From assembly GCF_018555385.1 (NCBI RefSeq), contig NZ_JAFEJS010000001.1, forward strand, positions 248,001 to 312,000: a stretch of 64,000 bases of DNA. Direction: 5' to 3'. This DNA is from Bifidobacterium santillanense. GTDB taxonomy: Bacteria; Actinomycetota; Actinomycetes; Actinomycetales; Bifidobacteriaceae. Under the pieces are notes generated by a model, which saw nothing but the letters and a program-made list of their open reading frames with translations, had not been told where the DNA came from and searched no databases. Position numbers and translations under genes: made by a program. The first letter of the stretch is position 1; each line of letters begins with the position of its first letter. Positions 9,671 through 19,654 of the stretch are shown piece after piece.

Positions 9671-10270
9671 ATGGCAAGACCGAAAGCGAACGAACGCAGT
9701 GCACCGGAGAAGATGCAGGAGGCGTTCTGGCGGCTGCTGGAACGCAAGCCGTACGCGCAGATCACCATCAGCGACATCACACGCGACAGCGGGTTGAACC
9801 GCAGCGCGTTCTACTACCACTACACCAACGTCCCCGAGCTCGCGGAGGATGCGATCGCGGCGATCTACGACGAACCGGGCGTGACCGCGTTCATCGCCCA
9901 CATCATCCGTCAGGACGGCAACATCGACTCATTGCGCGAATACGCGATGGGATTCATGGGCTCGCCCGAGCATCTTGAAAGCATCCATCATCTGTCCCTC
10001 ATCGCCGGCCCGCACGGCTCGACGGGGCTGGCCGCGCAGCTCAAGACGTATGTCGGAGGCGTATGGCTCTCCGTGCTGGGGCTGGACGAGTCGCGGCTCA
10101 ATCCCGGCCAGCGGGTCGTATTGGAGTTCGCGACGAGCGGCATCCTCGGCGTCCTCGGCAAAGCGGCTACGCTGTTCACGCCCGAAAGCGTCGAGTGGCT
10201 TTCCCGATCGGCGCTCCCGGACACCATCTCGTCCCTGATCAACTCGCTGAAGGACGACATGGCGGTCTGA
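9671..10270 (+). CDS. TetR/AcrR family transcriptional regulator
   Basis: This 199-residue regulator has an N-terminal helix-turn-helix: PYAQITISDITRDSGLNRSAFYYHY at about residues 31-55, split here between the ITISDITRDSG recognition region and the FYYHYTN stretch typical of TetR. The rest is a helical ligand-binding domain. ATG 9671 is chosen because GGAACGGGAGACC precedes it and MARPKANERS is a typical TetR start; the frame is open further upstream without support. It is divergent from the FtsX-type exporter and probably represses it through the 9578 operator. The 3' end overlaps the converging small gene by 32 bases. Confidence 0.9.
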   Translation: MARPKANERSAPEKMQEAFWRLLERKPYAQITISDITRDSGLNRSAFYYHYTNVPELAEDAIAAIYDEPGVTAFIAHIIRQDGNIDSLREYAMGFMGSPEHLESIHHLSLIAGPHGSTGLAAQLKTYVGGVWLSVLGLDESRLNPGQRVVLEFATSGILGVLGKAATLFTPESVEWLSRSALPDTISSLINSLKDDMAV

Positions 10271-10541
10271 CGGCGGCGGCGAGGTCGGTGAGCTGGGCGA
10301 TCTGCGCCTCGAACCGCCGTTGCAGCCGGGCGAGCTCGGTTTTGTTGGCGATGGCCCGTTCGCGGCGGAAGCGCAGCGTGCGGGCGTCGGCGTCCTGGAG
10401 CTCCCATCCGAAGGCGTGGTAGCCGTCGGCGAGCATGGACCGACGGTCGGGTGTGGTGGTGACGGTCAGGTAGTCGTAGCCGACGTAGTCGTCGACGGGG
10501 TGGCCGGCGATCCGCCGCGCGGTCTGGCTGATGGTGGTCAT
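10239..10541 (-). CDS. hypothetical protein, 100 residues
   Basis: This small soluble protein starts MTTISQTARR at 10541 behind GAGGAGCCCGACG, a good ribosome site. A beta-rich first half (YDYLTVTTTPDRR, GWELQDAD) is followed by a basic helix that may form a coiled coil (about residues 60-90). Its last 11 codons overlap the 3' end of the converging TetR gene. No family is assigned. The ribosome site and sensible protein character argue that it is real. Confidence 0.6.
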   Translation of the reverse strand: MTTISQTARRIAGHPVDDYVGYDYLTVTTTPDRRSMLADGYHAFGWELQDADARTLRFRRERAIANKTELARLQRRFEAQIAQLTDLAAAVRPPCRPSAS

Positions 10542-10638
10542 CGTCGGGCTCCTCGGTTCTCGTTCGTGGATGATGATGACCGCCGTACGGGCGTTGTGTT
10601 GGCCGACTGTTGGAGGAACGTTGGTCTTGTATTAAAAA

Positions 10639-11452
10639 TCAATCCGCCGCGGGCAGGGTGACGGTGACGGTGGTGCCGATGCCCCGCCCACTGCGCACGG
10701 CGACGGCGCCGCGACTCAGTTCGACCGCGCGTTTGACCATCGCCATACCCAATCCGTTGCCTTCGGCGGCGTGCGCGGTGTCGCCCTGGTAGAACTTGTC
10801 GAACACGTGCGCGGCCTCCGTCTCGCTCATGCCGCAGCCGTCGTCGACAATCTCCACGATGCGCAGAGGACCGCCCTCCCCCGTCGTCGTCCGCTGACGC
10901 ACCGTCACGTGCCCGCCGGACTCCGTGTATTTGAGCGCGTTGCCGAGGATGTTCGACCACGCGATGTTGAGGATGCCGGGGTCGGCGTGCACGGCCGCGC
11001 GGTCCTCGACATCGCGTGGTCGAACATCCGGTCGGTCGCGTCCCGCCTCGCATCGCCTTCGGCATGCCGCGGCGTGACGTACACGGAGAAGTCGCCGCGG
11101 GCGACGCGCTCTGCCGCCTCCCCCAGCGTCCGCATGGGACGTTCCAGCCGGTCGCGGATCTGTCTGCCGATGAGCGCGGCGAACACGACGGCCAGCACCA
11201 GCCAGTACAGCAGGATCACGACCGCCAGATACCATTGGGTCCCCTCGGACGGCATCCGCGGCAGCCAGACAATCAGACTCGTCTGCCCGGCGGCGGCCAT
11301 CACGAACACCACGAACGACCACAGCACCAATCGGTCGGATACGCCCGGCGAACGTCGAGGCAGCCGGACACCGTGTATCCGGCGTCCCGCAGGTACAGGC
11401 ACATGATGTCGTTGAGTTCCTTCTCATCCTCGACGACCACGATGTCCGTCAT
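10639..11452 (-). pseudogene. remnant of a two-component system: receiver stub fused to broken histidine kinase
   Basis: Reading from 11452, an OmpR-type receiver begins normally (MTDIVVVEDEKELND, good AGGAAGGAG site) but stops making sense after about 31 residues. In another frame, kinase sequence follows: two membrane segments around VLWSFVVFVMAAAG and WYLAVVILLYWLVL, then a HAMP-like RPMRTLGEAAERVARGDF. After about 11030 the frame changes again to the ATPase part, with N-box NILGNALKYTESG, G1 EIVDDGCGMS and G2 GNGLGMAMVK, ending at the stop at 10639. The phosphoacceptor histidine domain is missing altogether, as are most of the receiver and its DNA-binding domain. At least two deletions and two frame changes are needed. 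It cannot signal as it stands. Confidence 0.88.
10947..11029. repeat. 27-bp inverted duplication inside the kinase remnant
   Basis: Bases 10947-10973 and 11003-11029 are reverse complements with one mismatch. The left copy encodes the normal kinase N-box segment LNIAWSNIL on the minus strand; the right copy is the same stretch turned around at the deletion junction. This looks like a fold-back or template-switch scar rather than a regulatory site. Confidence 0.75.
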
Positions 11453-11539
11453 CTCGGCGCTCCTTCCTTCCGGTTCCAGAACCAGAGTACCGGGCCGCGA
11501 CGGCGCGCCGCGGTCACAGCGGCACCTGTAATCCGTCGT

Positions 11540-11974
11540 TCAGCCGGCGTAGCCCCCGTCGCCGTATCCGTCGTCGTCGGCGCCGCGGCCGTCGTCGTAT
11601 GCGCTGTCGCCCATGTACTCGCGGGCGCTCACACGGTTCACGTTGCGCGACTCGTCCACGGCGCGCTGGATCAGGCGACGCACGTCGAACCCGTGGACGA
11701 CGTTCTTCAGGACCAGTTTGCCGCCGGATGATTGGTCGCGCGTCTCCAACGTAATCGTGGACAGGCCGAACAGACGCTGCATCAACGTGCGCGTGAGGGT
11801 CAGGTCCACGACGCGGAACAGCTTCGTCACGTCGTAGGTCTCGCGCAGGACTCCGGTCTTGACCGCGATCTCGTCGTTGGTCAACGTGTAGGTGGTGAAG
11901 GTGAACGGCGTGCGGCACCAGTTGCGCTTGCGCTGCGACCAGAGGATGTCGCCGTCGGCCATGCTGTTGGACAT
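11540..11974 (-). CDS. PH domain-containing protein (bacterial PH, YdbS/YdbT type)
   Basis: This 144-residue protein has the core of a bacterial pleckstrin-homology domain: a beta-rich stretch from FTFTTYTLTNDEIAVKTG through YDVTKLFRVVDLTLTRTLMQR to GLSTITLETRD, about residues 20-90. There is no membrane segment, unlike YdbS. The C-terminus is glycine/aspartate-rich (GADDDGYGDGG). The start at 11974 (MSNSMADGDI) follows AAAGGAAG; a longer frame upstream lacks support. It stands alone, next to the kinase remnant. Function of this bPH family is not established; it may act in phosphoinositide-independent binding at the membrane. Confidence 0.8.
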   Translation of the reverse strand: MSNSMADGDILWSQRKRNWCRTPFTFTTYTLTNDEIAVKTGVLRETYDVTKLFRVVDLTLTRTLMQRLFGLSTITLETRDQSSGGKLVLKNVVHGFDVRRLIQRAVDESRNVNRVSAREYMGDSAYDDGRGADDDGYGDGGYAG

Positions 11975-12113
11975 CGGAGCTTCCTTTCGTTGCGGACCGA
12001 ATCCATCCACCATCGTAGCCGAGACGCCCATCGGACGGAACGCTCCCGGACGAACGGCATCTGCCCCGACGATTCCCTCGGCGTACGTTTCCCCGGGTTT
12101 TCCCGGCATCCGT

Positions 12114-12158
12114 CCGGTGGAACGTACGCTCATCGAGCGTCAGCGTACGTTCCACCGG
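12114..12158. terminator. 17-bp inverted repeat in the 11975-12244 gap
   Basis: Arms CCGGTGGAACGTACGCT (12114-12130) and AGCGTACGTTCCACCGG (12142-12158) enclose an 11-base loop. It could terminate the aldose-epimerase-like gene reading from the right, or serve as an operator. Related GGAACGTAC words recur nearby (12172-12180). No T-tract is present. Confidence 0.5.
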
Positions 12159-12203
12159 ATGCGACGGGAAAAGACCCGAAGGAACGTACACGGAGGAGTC
12201 ATC

Positions 12204-12246
12204 ATGACGACGGATGCGGCCGGGGACGCCGACGCATTGGGACGTC
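12204..12246 (+). other. ribosome site and ATG leading into an apparently truncated reading frame
   Basis: A very good ribosome site (CGGAGGAGTCATC) precedes ATG 12204, which opens MTTDAAGDADALG, but from about 12245 the frame is merely the antisense of the aldose-epimerase-like gene. It may be the surviving 5' end of a deleted gene. Alternatively it is chance. Confidence 0.3.
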
Positions 12247-13339
12247 AGGCGCCGAGCAGCGCGTCGCGGCGGGCGATGAGCGCGTCGATGGCCTCGTCGC
12301 CCTCGATGACGGTGAAGGTGAGGGTCTTGCGTTCACTGGTCTGCGGGGCGAGGGTGTGCAGGTCGCCGCGCTCCTCGTGCCAGCCGCGGCCGAGCACGCT
12401 GGAGTTCGACGGCTCCAGTCCGACCACGTAGTCGCCCGAACCCATCGACTTCCATTCCATGAAGTACGGGAAGTCGGCCGCGTCGAACTCGATCATGAGT
12501 CCCAGCCCGAGCCGGCGGTTGACGACGCCCGCGAAGCCGCGGCCGTCCTTATCGGCGACGAGCTCGTGCAGATACACGCTTTCCGGCCTGTTGTCGACCG
12601 GCGCTCCGATCTCGTTCCACGGGGTCCCGTCGGCGGCGGTCGTCGCGTCGCGCGGCGTGGCCTTGCGGCTCGGGATGACGACCTCGGCGCCCTCGTCGAG
12701 CAGCGGCCAGCCGACGTTGCAGTGGTACATCCACATGAGCGGCTCGGTGCGGAAGCTCTCGTTGGTCACCTCGTCCTCGACCGTAATCCTGGGCTCGCCG
12801 TACACGCTCGTGATGCTCCGGCGCAGCACCATGTTCTCGCCGAACAGTTCGGCCTCGCGCATCTCGCCGGACACCTGGAGCACGTACCGGTCGTCCCCGT
12901 CCCAGTACGCGTCTGAGGAGACGTGCTCGGCGGGCGTGGTGCGGATGCGTCCGTGCATCGGATAGCTGCCGGCCGGGTACTTGGAGCCCTCGGGGGTCAC
13001 GTAGGGCGCGCAGATGTTCTCGAAGCCGCACGTGAAGAACAGGCCGCCCATGATCGAGCGCTGCGCCTCGAGGCCGTTCGTGTCGAACTGGTTGCGGCCG
13101 TTGAGGCCCGGCTTGGACAGGAACGTGAGGTTCTCGCCCCGGTACTCGATCTGCGCGATATCGAGCGCGCGGTCGGCCATCGACATGAACCGCAGCGGAC
13201 CGTTCTTCACCTCGATCGCCCTCAGGCCGTGCGCCCGCCCCTCCTGATACTCGATCGGGCGCGTGTAGGCCGCCTGCTGCAGGGAACCCATACGTGCGAG
13301 CATCCCCGCACGGGCCGGATTGTCGTGATGAACCAGCAT
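12245..13339 (-). CDS. aldose 1-epimerase family protein (DUF4432-like)
   Basis: This 364-residue cytoplasmic protein belongs to the galactose-mutarotase-like superfamily, probably acting on a sugar or sugar derivative. Features include the beta-sandwich segments FMSMADRALDIAQIEYRG and LNGRNQFDTNG, the histidine in SYPMHGRIRTTPAEH near residues 135-150, and MYHCNVGWPLLDEGAEV near 225, all typical of DUF4432. The start at 13339 (MLVHHDNPAR) has AGGAGGTACGAACC before it; a much longer open frame upstream is antisense to lysR and is rejected. Upstream is a LacI-type palindrome, suggesting control by sugar availability. The substrate is unknown. Confidence 0.85.
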   Translation of the reverse strand: MLVHHDNPARAGMLARMGSLQQAAYTRPIEYQEGRAHGLRAIEVKNGPLRFMSMADRALDIAQIEYRGENLTFLSKPGLNGRNQFDTNGLEAQRSIMGGLFFTCGFENICAPYVTPEGSKYPAGSYPMHGRIRTTPAEHVSSDAYWDGDDRYVLQVSGEMREAELFGENMVLRRSITSVYGEPRITVEDEVTNESFRTEPLMWMYHCNVGWPLLDEGAEVVIPSRKATPRDATTAADGTPWNEIGAPVDNRPESVYLHELVADKDGRGFAGVVNRRLGLGLMIEFDAADFPYFMEWKSMGSGDYVVGLEPSNSSVLGRGWHEERGDLHTLAPQTSERKTLTFTVIEGDEAIDALIARRDALLGA

Positions 13340-13396
13340 GGTTCGTACCTCCTGACGATGATCGTCGTCGTTGTCCGTCATCATTGTATCCGAAAA

Positions 13397-13412
13397 TGGT
13401 AAGCGCTTTCCA
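13397..13412. promoter_or_regulatory. LacI-family operator upstream of the epimerase-like gene
   Basis: TGGTAAGCGCTTTCCA is a near-perfect palindrome centred on AGCGCT, the pattern of LacI-type/cre operators. It lies 58 bases upstream of the start at 13339. No LacI-family gene is present in the window, so the regulator is elsewhere. Confidence 0.7.
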
Positions 13413-13555
13413 TAGTGTTTTGCGCGATTCCCGCGAAATTCTCGAATCATCAGGGAAATGCCTTTCCGATATCTGAGGATGAGTGGGAACAGCCGCGTGC
13501 ACGCGTACAATGGTTCCGTCACGAATGCGTCCGCAAGGCGAAGGGACGGGACATC

Positions 13556-14416
13556 ATGGAACTGCGCGTGCTCAAATACTTCCTCGCGGTGGCCGAGGAG
13601 GGCAACATCACATGGGCGGCGCAGCTGCTGCGCATCTCCCAGCCGACGCTGTCCCGACAGCTGAAGCAGTTGGAGGAGGAGCTGGGCGTCACGTTGTTCG
13701 AGCGCGGGCCGCACGCCATCACGCTCACCGAGGAGGGACGCCTGCTGCGCGACCGCGCGCAGACCATCGTCTCCCTCGCCGACAAGACCGAGGTCGACCT
13801 GCAGCGGTCCTCGGGGGAACTGTCCGGCGATATCACGGCCGGATGCGGAGAGGTGGGCGGCATGACGTATCTGGCGCGCCGCATGGCCGAGTTCCGGGCA
13901 TCCCATCCGGCGGTGCGCTTCCACGTGGTCAGCACCACGGCCGATGTGATTCAGGACCAGCTTGAGCAGGGACTCATGGATTTCGGTCTGCTCGCCGATC
14001 CGGTGGACACCGAAAGGTACGAGTACCTGCACACGGGCATCAGCGATCATTGGGCCGCGATGGTGCCCGACGGGCATCCACTGCGGAATCGCGAGTCGCT
14101 GTCGCCCGCGGACCTTGTCGGGGAACCGCTGCTGCTGCCCTCGCGCGAGCCGGTGCGACGCGTGGTGATGCACTGGTTCGGTTCCTTCGCCCCGCAGGCG
14201 GTCATCGCCGGCACCTGCAACCTGCCGGCGAACGGCGCGGCGATGGCGGCGAACGGATTGGGACTGTACCTGTGCCTCGACTACGGCGCCTCGTATCCGG
14301 ACGTGCGCGCGGTGCCGCTCACACCGACCTTCGAGAGCAGCTCCGTGCTCGTGTGGAAGAAGCAGGGCGTCTCCTCCCCCGCGGCCGGCGCGTTCGCCCG
14401 CTTCCTGCGCGCATGA
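13556..14416 (+). CDS. LysR family transcriptional regulator
   Basis: This 286-residue regulator has the classical N-terminal winged helix (MELRVLKYFLAVAEEGN, then WAAQLLRISQPTLSRQ) at about residues 1-60, followed by a periplasmic-binding-protein-like effector domain. ATG 13556 follows AAGGGACGGG and gives the standard LysR start; upstream in-frame sequence is not plausible. It is convergent with the cupin gene 139 bases away. Similar LysR genes commonly control cupin, aldo/keto reductase and flavodoxin genes like those just downstream, so it may be the regulator of this redox group; this is inference. Confidence 0.92.
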   Translation: MELRVLKYFLAVAEEGNITWAAQLLRISQPTLSRQLKQLEEELGVTLFERGPHAITLTEEGRLLRDRAQTIVSLADKTEVDLQRSSGELSGDITAGCGEVGGMTYLARRMAEFRASHPAVRFHVVSTTADVIQDQLEQGLMDFGLLADPVDTERYEYLHTGISDHWAAMVPDGHPLRNRESLSPADLVGEPLLLPSREPVRRVVMHWFGSFAPQAVIAGTCNLPANGAAMAANGLGLYLCLDYGASYPDVRAVPLTPTFESSSVLVWKKQGVSSPAAGAFARFLRA

Positions 14417-14555
14417 CCGCGCGCGACCGCGTATGGCGAAGACCTGCGCATCCGTCGGAGATGATCCGATCGATGCGCGGGTCTTTCTCATCATCGCCTC
14501 GTCTCCTCCGCCGATTCGGATGAGGCTCGGCACCCGGTACTCGGCGATCAGACAA

Positions 14556-14954
14556 TCAGGCGAGCCTGCGGTACGTCTCCTCGTCCACCGGCTCGAGCCA
14601 CTCGTTGCTCGCGCCCTCCTTCTTCGGCATGATGGCGACATGCGCGAACGCCTCGTTCGGGGAGGCGCCGTGCCAGTGCTTGGTCTCCGGCGGAATGTAG
14701 GCCACGTCGCCGGGCTTGAGCTCCACGGGCTCCTGTCCCTCGATCTGGTAGTAGCCGCGTCCGCCCACGGCGAGCAGGATCTGGCACACGCCGTGGTGAA
14801 TGTGCCAGTGGTTCGTGCAGCCCGGCTCGAACGTCACGTTCGCGACGTTGACCTGATCGTCGCCGGCGAGCGGCGCCAGGTAGCTCTGCCCCTCGAAGTA
14901 CCGCGCGTACGCGTCGTTCGGCTCCCCCATCGGGAATGCGCTCGGATTCTCCAT
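14556..14954 (-). CDS. cupin domain protein
   Basis: This 132-residue protein is a single-domain cupin. Metal-ligand motif 1 is seen in NHWHIHHGVCQILLAVGG (about residues 46-63) and motif 2 in GDVAYIPPETKHWHG (about 82-96). Such cupins are often fused or adjacent to carboxymuconolactone decarboxylase-like proteins and sit in aldo/keto reductase clusters. Start 14954 (MENPSAFPMGE) follows GGAAGGACG; the longer frame to 15059 lacks a ribosome site. A dyad region lies about 60-120 bases upstream. The reaction is not determinable. Confidence 0.88.
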   Translation of the reverse strand: MENPSAFPMGEPNDAYARYFEGQSYLAPLAGDDQVNVANVTFEPGCTNHWHIHHGVCQILLAVGGRGYYQIEGQEPVELKPGDVAYIPPETKHWHGASPNEAFAHVAIMPKKEGASNEWLEPVDEETYRRLA

Positions 14955-15014
14955 TGTTTCGTCCTTCCTGTCGTTGTCGGTATCCATTACACGACCGTCA
15001 CGGCGTTCGCGCCA

Positions 15015-15072
15015 ATAGCGTCGCCCCATGCGCATCCATGCCTCATGCGCATGGACCATGGGACGACGCTAT
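15015..15072. promoter_or_regulatory. nested dyad upstream of the cupin gene
   Basis: An outer pair ATAGCGTCG (15015-15023) / CGACGCTAT (15064-15072) encloses an inner pair CCATGCGCAT (15026-15035) / ATGCGCATGG (15045-15054). The position suits a regulator such as the neighbouring LysR protein. It also borders the GH3 fragment's 3' end, so it could act as a terminator. Confidence 0.45.
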
Positions 15073-15383
15073 GCGGCACTCCCGATTCGGATCATTCGGC
15101 AGTCGCGCAGGTCACCGTTGTGCGTGTTGCCGTCCGTGTCATAGGTAATGGTCTCGGGCACATTGACGGTCGCCGAGGCGATCTCGTCGTGGGAGTCATC
15201 GTTGATGGAGACTCGGTAGTCGCCGGCCTCGAGCACGTACGCCTTGGCGTTCCGGTAGTCGTAGGAGGCCATGTCGTCGTCATCGAATTCGATGGGAATG
15301 GTCTCGGATTCGCCCGGCTTGAGCTCCTTGGTCTTCTCGTAGGCGACGAGGTTGGCGGTGGACTTCTCGATGCCGCCGGTTCC
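15069..15383 (-). pseudogene. C-terminal fragment of a GH3 beta-glucosidase (fibronectin III-like domain)
   Basis: About 104 codons remain, reading TANLVAYEKTKELKPGES, then DMASYDYRNAKAYVLEAGDY and MIRIGSAA before the stop at 15069. This is the pattern of the fibronectin-like C-terminal domain of family 3 glycosidases. The catalytic domains are gone: at about 15384 the sequence changes abruptly to a flavin reductase fragment on the other strand. The assignment rests on a short domain only. Confidence 0.7.
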
Positions 15384-15741
15384 TCGACGAACGCGGCGAG
15401 GAACGACCGATCGTCATCTACGCGGGCGGCATCGGCGTCACTCCCCTATTGCCGATCATGTTCTCGTACGGGGATCGCCGTCCGATCGTCGTGATGTACG
15501 GGGCGCGCGACGCCGACGGACTTCTCTACCGCGGCGAGCTGGAATCGTAGCGGCGACGCACCGGCAACACCTGCTTCTCGGCGTCGGACGGTTCTCGGAG
15601 GACGAGCTGCGTCGGGCGGTGACGCCGGACGCCGTGTACCTCATCGCCGGCCCCTCGGGCATGGTCCGTTCCGTCCGGCGCGTGCTGCGCAAGGCCGGCA
15701 TGAAGACGGACGACATCTGCTACGAGCCGTTCGCGTTCTGA
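15384..15741 (+). pseudogene. fragment of a ferredoxin/flavodoxin reductase-like NAD-binding domain, frameshifted
   Basis: The segment begins inside a gene: RPIVIYAGGIGVTPLLPIM is the NAD-binding start of the FNR family. That frame stops at TAG 15548, and the rest continues in another frame with YLIAGPSGMVRSVRRVLRKAG and the typical C-terminal CYEPFAF at 15741. The FAD domain is missing and the frame is broken, so it is a remnant. Confidence 0.75.
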
Positions 15742-15867
15742 GCGAGTCCACCGCGATCCGGCTTCACTTTCCATACCCGCCGGACATGGATGGTCATCGA
15801 ACGACACTATTGGCGGGCTCTCACCGGCCGCGGTTCAATAAGACCGACTTTCGGAAAGGACCGCATC

Positions 15868-17603
<1,736 letters not shown>

Positions 17604-17662
17604 CGTCCCATGGAAGCGTCACCACGGTGATGCCGTACACCGACTCCAGTCGTTCTTCGCCG

Positions 17663-18142
17663 TCACAGGTTCAGGCCGTCGACCCACTTGGCGAGTTTGG
17701 TCTCGCCTTCGGAGGCGGAGACGCGGCGACCCGCGACCCAGTGCGCGGCGGGCGCGGAGTCGTGCAGCTGCACGCCGTCGGCGCCGCGCGTGCTGGAACC
17801 GGAGGTGGCGAACGTCACGATGGTCCTGCCCGTCCAGTCCTCGCTTTCGAGGAACGTGCGCACCACGCGCGGCGCCGTCTCCCACCACAACGGATATCCG
17901 ACGAACACCACGTCGTAGCCCTTGACGTCGATCGGCTTCGCCAACGCGGGTCGCATGTCGCGGTGCGCGTGCTCCACGCTGGAACGGCTGGAGGAGTCGC
18001 GCCAGTCGACGTCGGCGGCCGTGTACGGCTGGGCCGGTCGAATCTCCTTGATGTCCGCGCCGATGGCGTGCGCGAGGCGTTCGGCCACACCACGAGTGGT
18101 GCCGGTGGCGGAGAAATAGGTGACGAGCATACGCTTGCCCAT
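17663..18142 (-). CDS. flavodoxin
   Basis: This 159-residue FMN protein is an electron carrier or flavin reductase partner. The phosphate-binding loop YFSATGTTRGVAERLA lies at residues 9-24, GYPLWWETAPRVVRTFLE near 98-115 binds the isoalloxazine ring, and FATSGSSTRG follows. ATG 18142 has AAGGAACC upstream. A MerR-type promoter with a near-perfect dyad sits about 45-70 bases upstream, and the same motif precedes merR (46.5 kb) and an alcohol dehydrogenase (50.5 kb), so electrophile or redox stress probably induces it. It converges on the aldo/keto reductase gene. Confidence 0.93.
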   Translation of the reverse strand: MGKRMLVTYFSATGTTRGVAERLAHAIGADIKEIRPAQPYTAADVDWRDSSSRSSVEHAHRDMRPALAKPIDVKGYDVVFVGYPLWWETAPRVVRTFLESEDWTGRTIVTFATSGSSTRGADGVQLHDSAPAAHWVAGRRVSASEGETKLAKWVDGLNL

Positions 18143-18181
18143 GATGGTTCCTTTCCTTGGAAGAATGCTCCTATGTTTCCT

Positions 18182-18212
18182 GTTCTATTGACTTCGAGCG
18201 CTTGAAGTCAAT
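18182..18212 (-). promoter_or_regulatory. MerR-type promoter/operator of the flavodoxin gene
   Basis: Palindrome ATTGACTTC-GAGCGCTT-GAAGTCAAT (18187-18212). On the minus strand TTGACT (18211-18206) and TAGAAC (18187-18182) form -35 and -10 elements 18 bp apart with the dyad between, the geometry of MerR-activated promoters. The core is shared with sites at 46518 and 50480. Confidence 0.75.
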
Positions 18213-18485
18213 GCCTATCCGCAAAGCATGGAACCTACGTCCGCGTTCGGCCGATGCTCATGGCTTCGTGTACGCGACTACCGCAAGGGCCATGATGGCA
18301 GACACCAGCAGCATGCCCACGACACGCAACGACGCCGAACAAGGCGACCGCATCGCCGATGACCGCGCCCCCATGCCATGCGCTCCGGCTATGCCTATCC
18401 ATGGCGTGAACCTGTTGGCCCGCTTTCCTCTCCTGCTGTTCAATGGTGTGACGATTACGGTCATCGAACGAAGGGATGGAGTCCC
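18213..18485. other. gap without a convincing gene
   Basis: No credible complete gene. On the minus strand a membrane-like C-terminal stretch, VVGMLLVSAIMALAVVAY followed by TKP and a stop at 18258, may be the last codons of a lost membrane protein. The ribosome site of the DUF3737 remnant is at the right end. Confidence 0.4.
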
Positions 18486-18916
18486 ATGACGGATATGCCC
18501 GAGGAGGTGCGCCAGGCGCGGCTGACCGGCGAACGCGCCGAATTCTTCGCGCATGACACCACGTATGTCGACACGATCTTCGCGGACGGCGAATCCCCGT
18601 TGAAGCACGCGCGCAACATCGAGCTGATCGACTGCGCCTTCCAGTGGAAGTATCCGCTCTGGTATGCGAAGGACATCACCGCGCGCGGGTGCACCTGGTT
18701 CGAGATGGGTCGTGCCGGCGTATGGTACACCGGCAACATCCTCGTCGAGGACTCCACCATCGAGGCGCCGAAGAACTTCCGTCGCTGCACGAACGTCGCC
18801 CTGCAGGGTGTCGATCTGACGCACGCCGAGGAGACGCTCTGGAACTGCCGGAGTGTGACGCTGGATAACGTGGTGGTCCGCGGCGACTATCTGGCGATGA
18901 ACTGCGAGGGCGTGAC
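18486..18916 (+). pseudogene. 5' part of a DUF3737 family gene
   Basis: The gene starts well (GAAGGGATGGAGTCCC then ATG 18486, MTDMPEEVRQARLTGERA) and continues for about 143 codons of the right-handed beta-helix-like pattern of DUF3737 (NIELIDCAFQWKYPLWYA, NILVEDSTIEAPKNF, SVTLDNVVVRGDYL). It breaks at about 18916, where sequence of a PatB-type enzyme begins in another frame. Family members are usually about twice this length. The remaining frame reads into nonsense, so the product is truncated. The function of DUF3737 is unknown. Confidence 0.8.
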
Positions 18917-19654
18917 CGCTTCGATACGCCCGTCGACCGGACGCACACGCACTCGCTCAAATGGGAGGACGACGATGAGTCCGGCGTCCGGGACGAACTG
19001 CCGATGTGGGTGGCGGACATGGATTTCCGCACCGCGCCGGCCGTACGCGAGGCTTTGGCACGGCGATTGGAGCATGGCGTCTTCGGGTATTCGGTCGTTC
19101 CTCCCGAATGGAACCGGGCGTACGCGGATTGGTGGGGCGCCCGGCACAGCCTTGCCATCGACCCGGATTCGCTGATCTTCACCACCGGCGTGGTGCCGGC
19201 CATCTCCAGCATGGTGCGCAAGCTCACCACCCCGGCCGAGAACGTGCTGATCCAGACGCCGGTATACAACATCTTCTTCAATTCGATCCTCAACAACGGC
19301 CGCCGCGCGCTGGAGGCGCCGCTCGCTTACGAAGTCGATGGCGACGACGCGGGGCATTACGCCATCGATTGGACCGATCTCGAGGCGAAGCTCGCCGACC
19401 CGCAGACCACGCTGATGATCCTGCGCAACCCGCACAACCCCACCGGCATGATCTGGGACCGCCGCACGTTGGCCCGCATCGGCGCCCTGTGCGCCGAACA
19501 CCATGTCACGGTCGTCAGCGACGAGATCCACTGCGACCTGACCGACCCCAGGCATGGGTACGTGCCGTTCGCATCCGTCAACGAACAATGCGCGATGATC
19601 TCGGCGACGTGCCTGGCCCCGACGAAGGCGTTCAACATCGCCGGCCTGCAGCAG
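18917..19654 (+). pseudogene. internal fragment of a PatB/MalY cystathionine beta-lyase
   Basis: Starting just after the position of its lost start codon (FDTPVDRTHTHSLKW), the fragment reads MWVADMDFRTAPAVREAL, then the PLP-fold segments TGVVPAISSMVRKL and ILRNPHNPTGMIW, VVSDEIHCDL, and ends at TKAFNIAGLQ, precisely where the PLP-binding lysine region lies. The C-terminal third is missing; beyond 19654 the sequence is antisense of an aldo/keto reductase. With no start codon and no C-terminus it is not functional. It was a C-S lyase of methionine metabolism. Confidence 0.85.

Noticed and set aside
12245..14641. 798-codon open frame on the minus strand
   Set aside because: Only the 13339-12245 part is a gene; the upstream half is antisense to the LysR gene.
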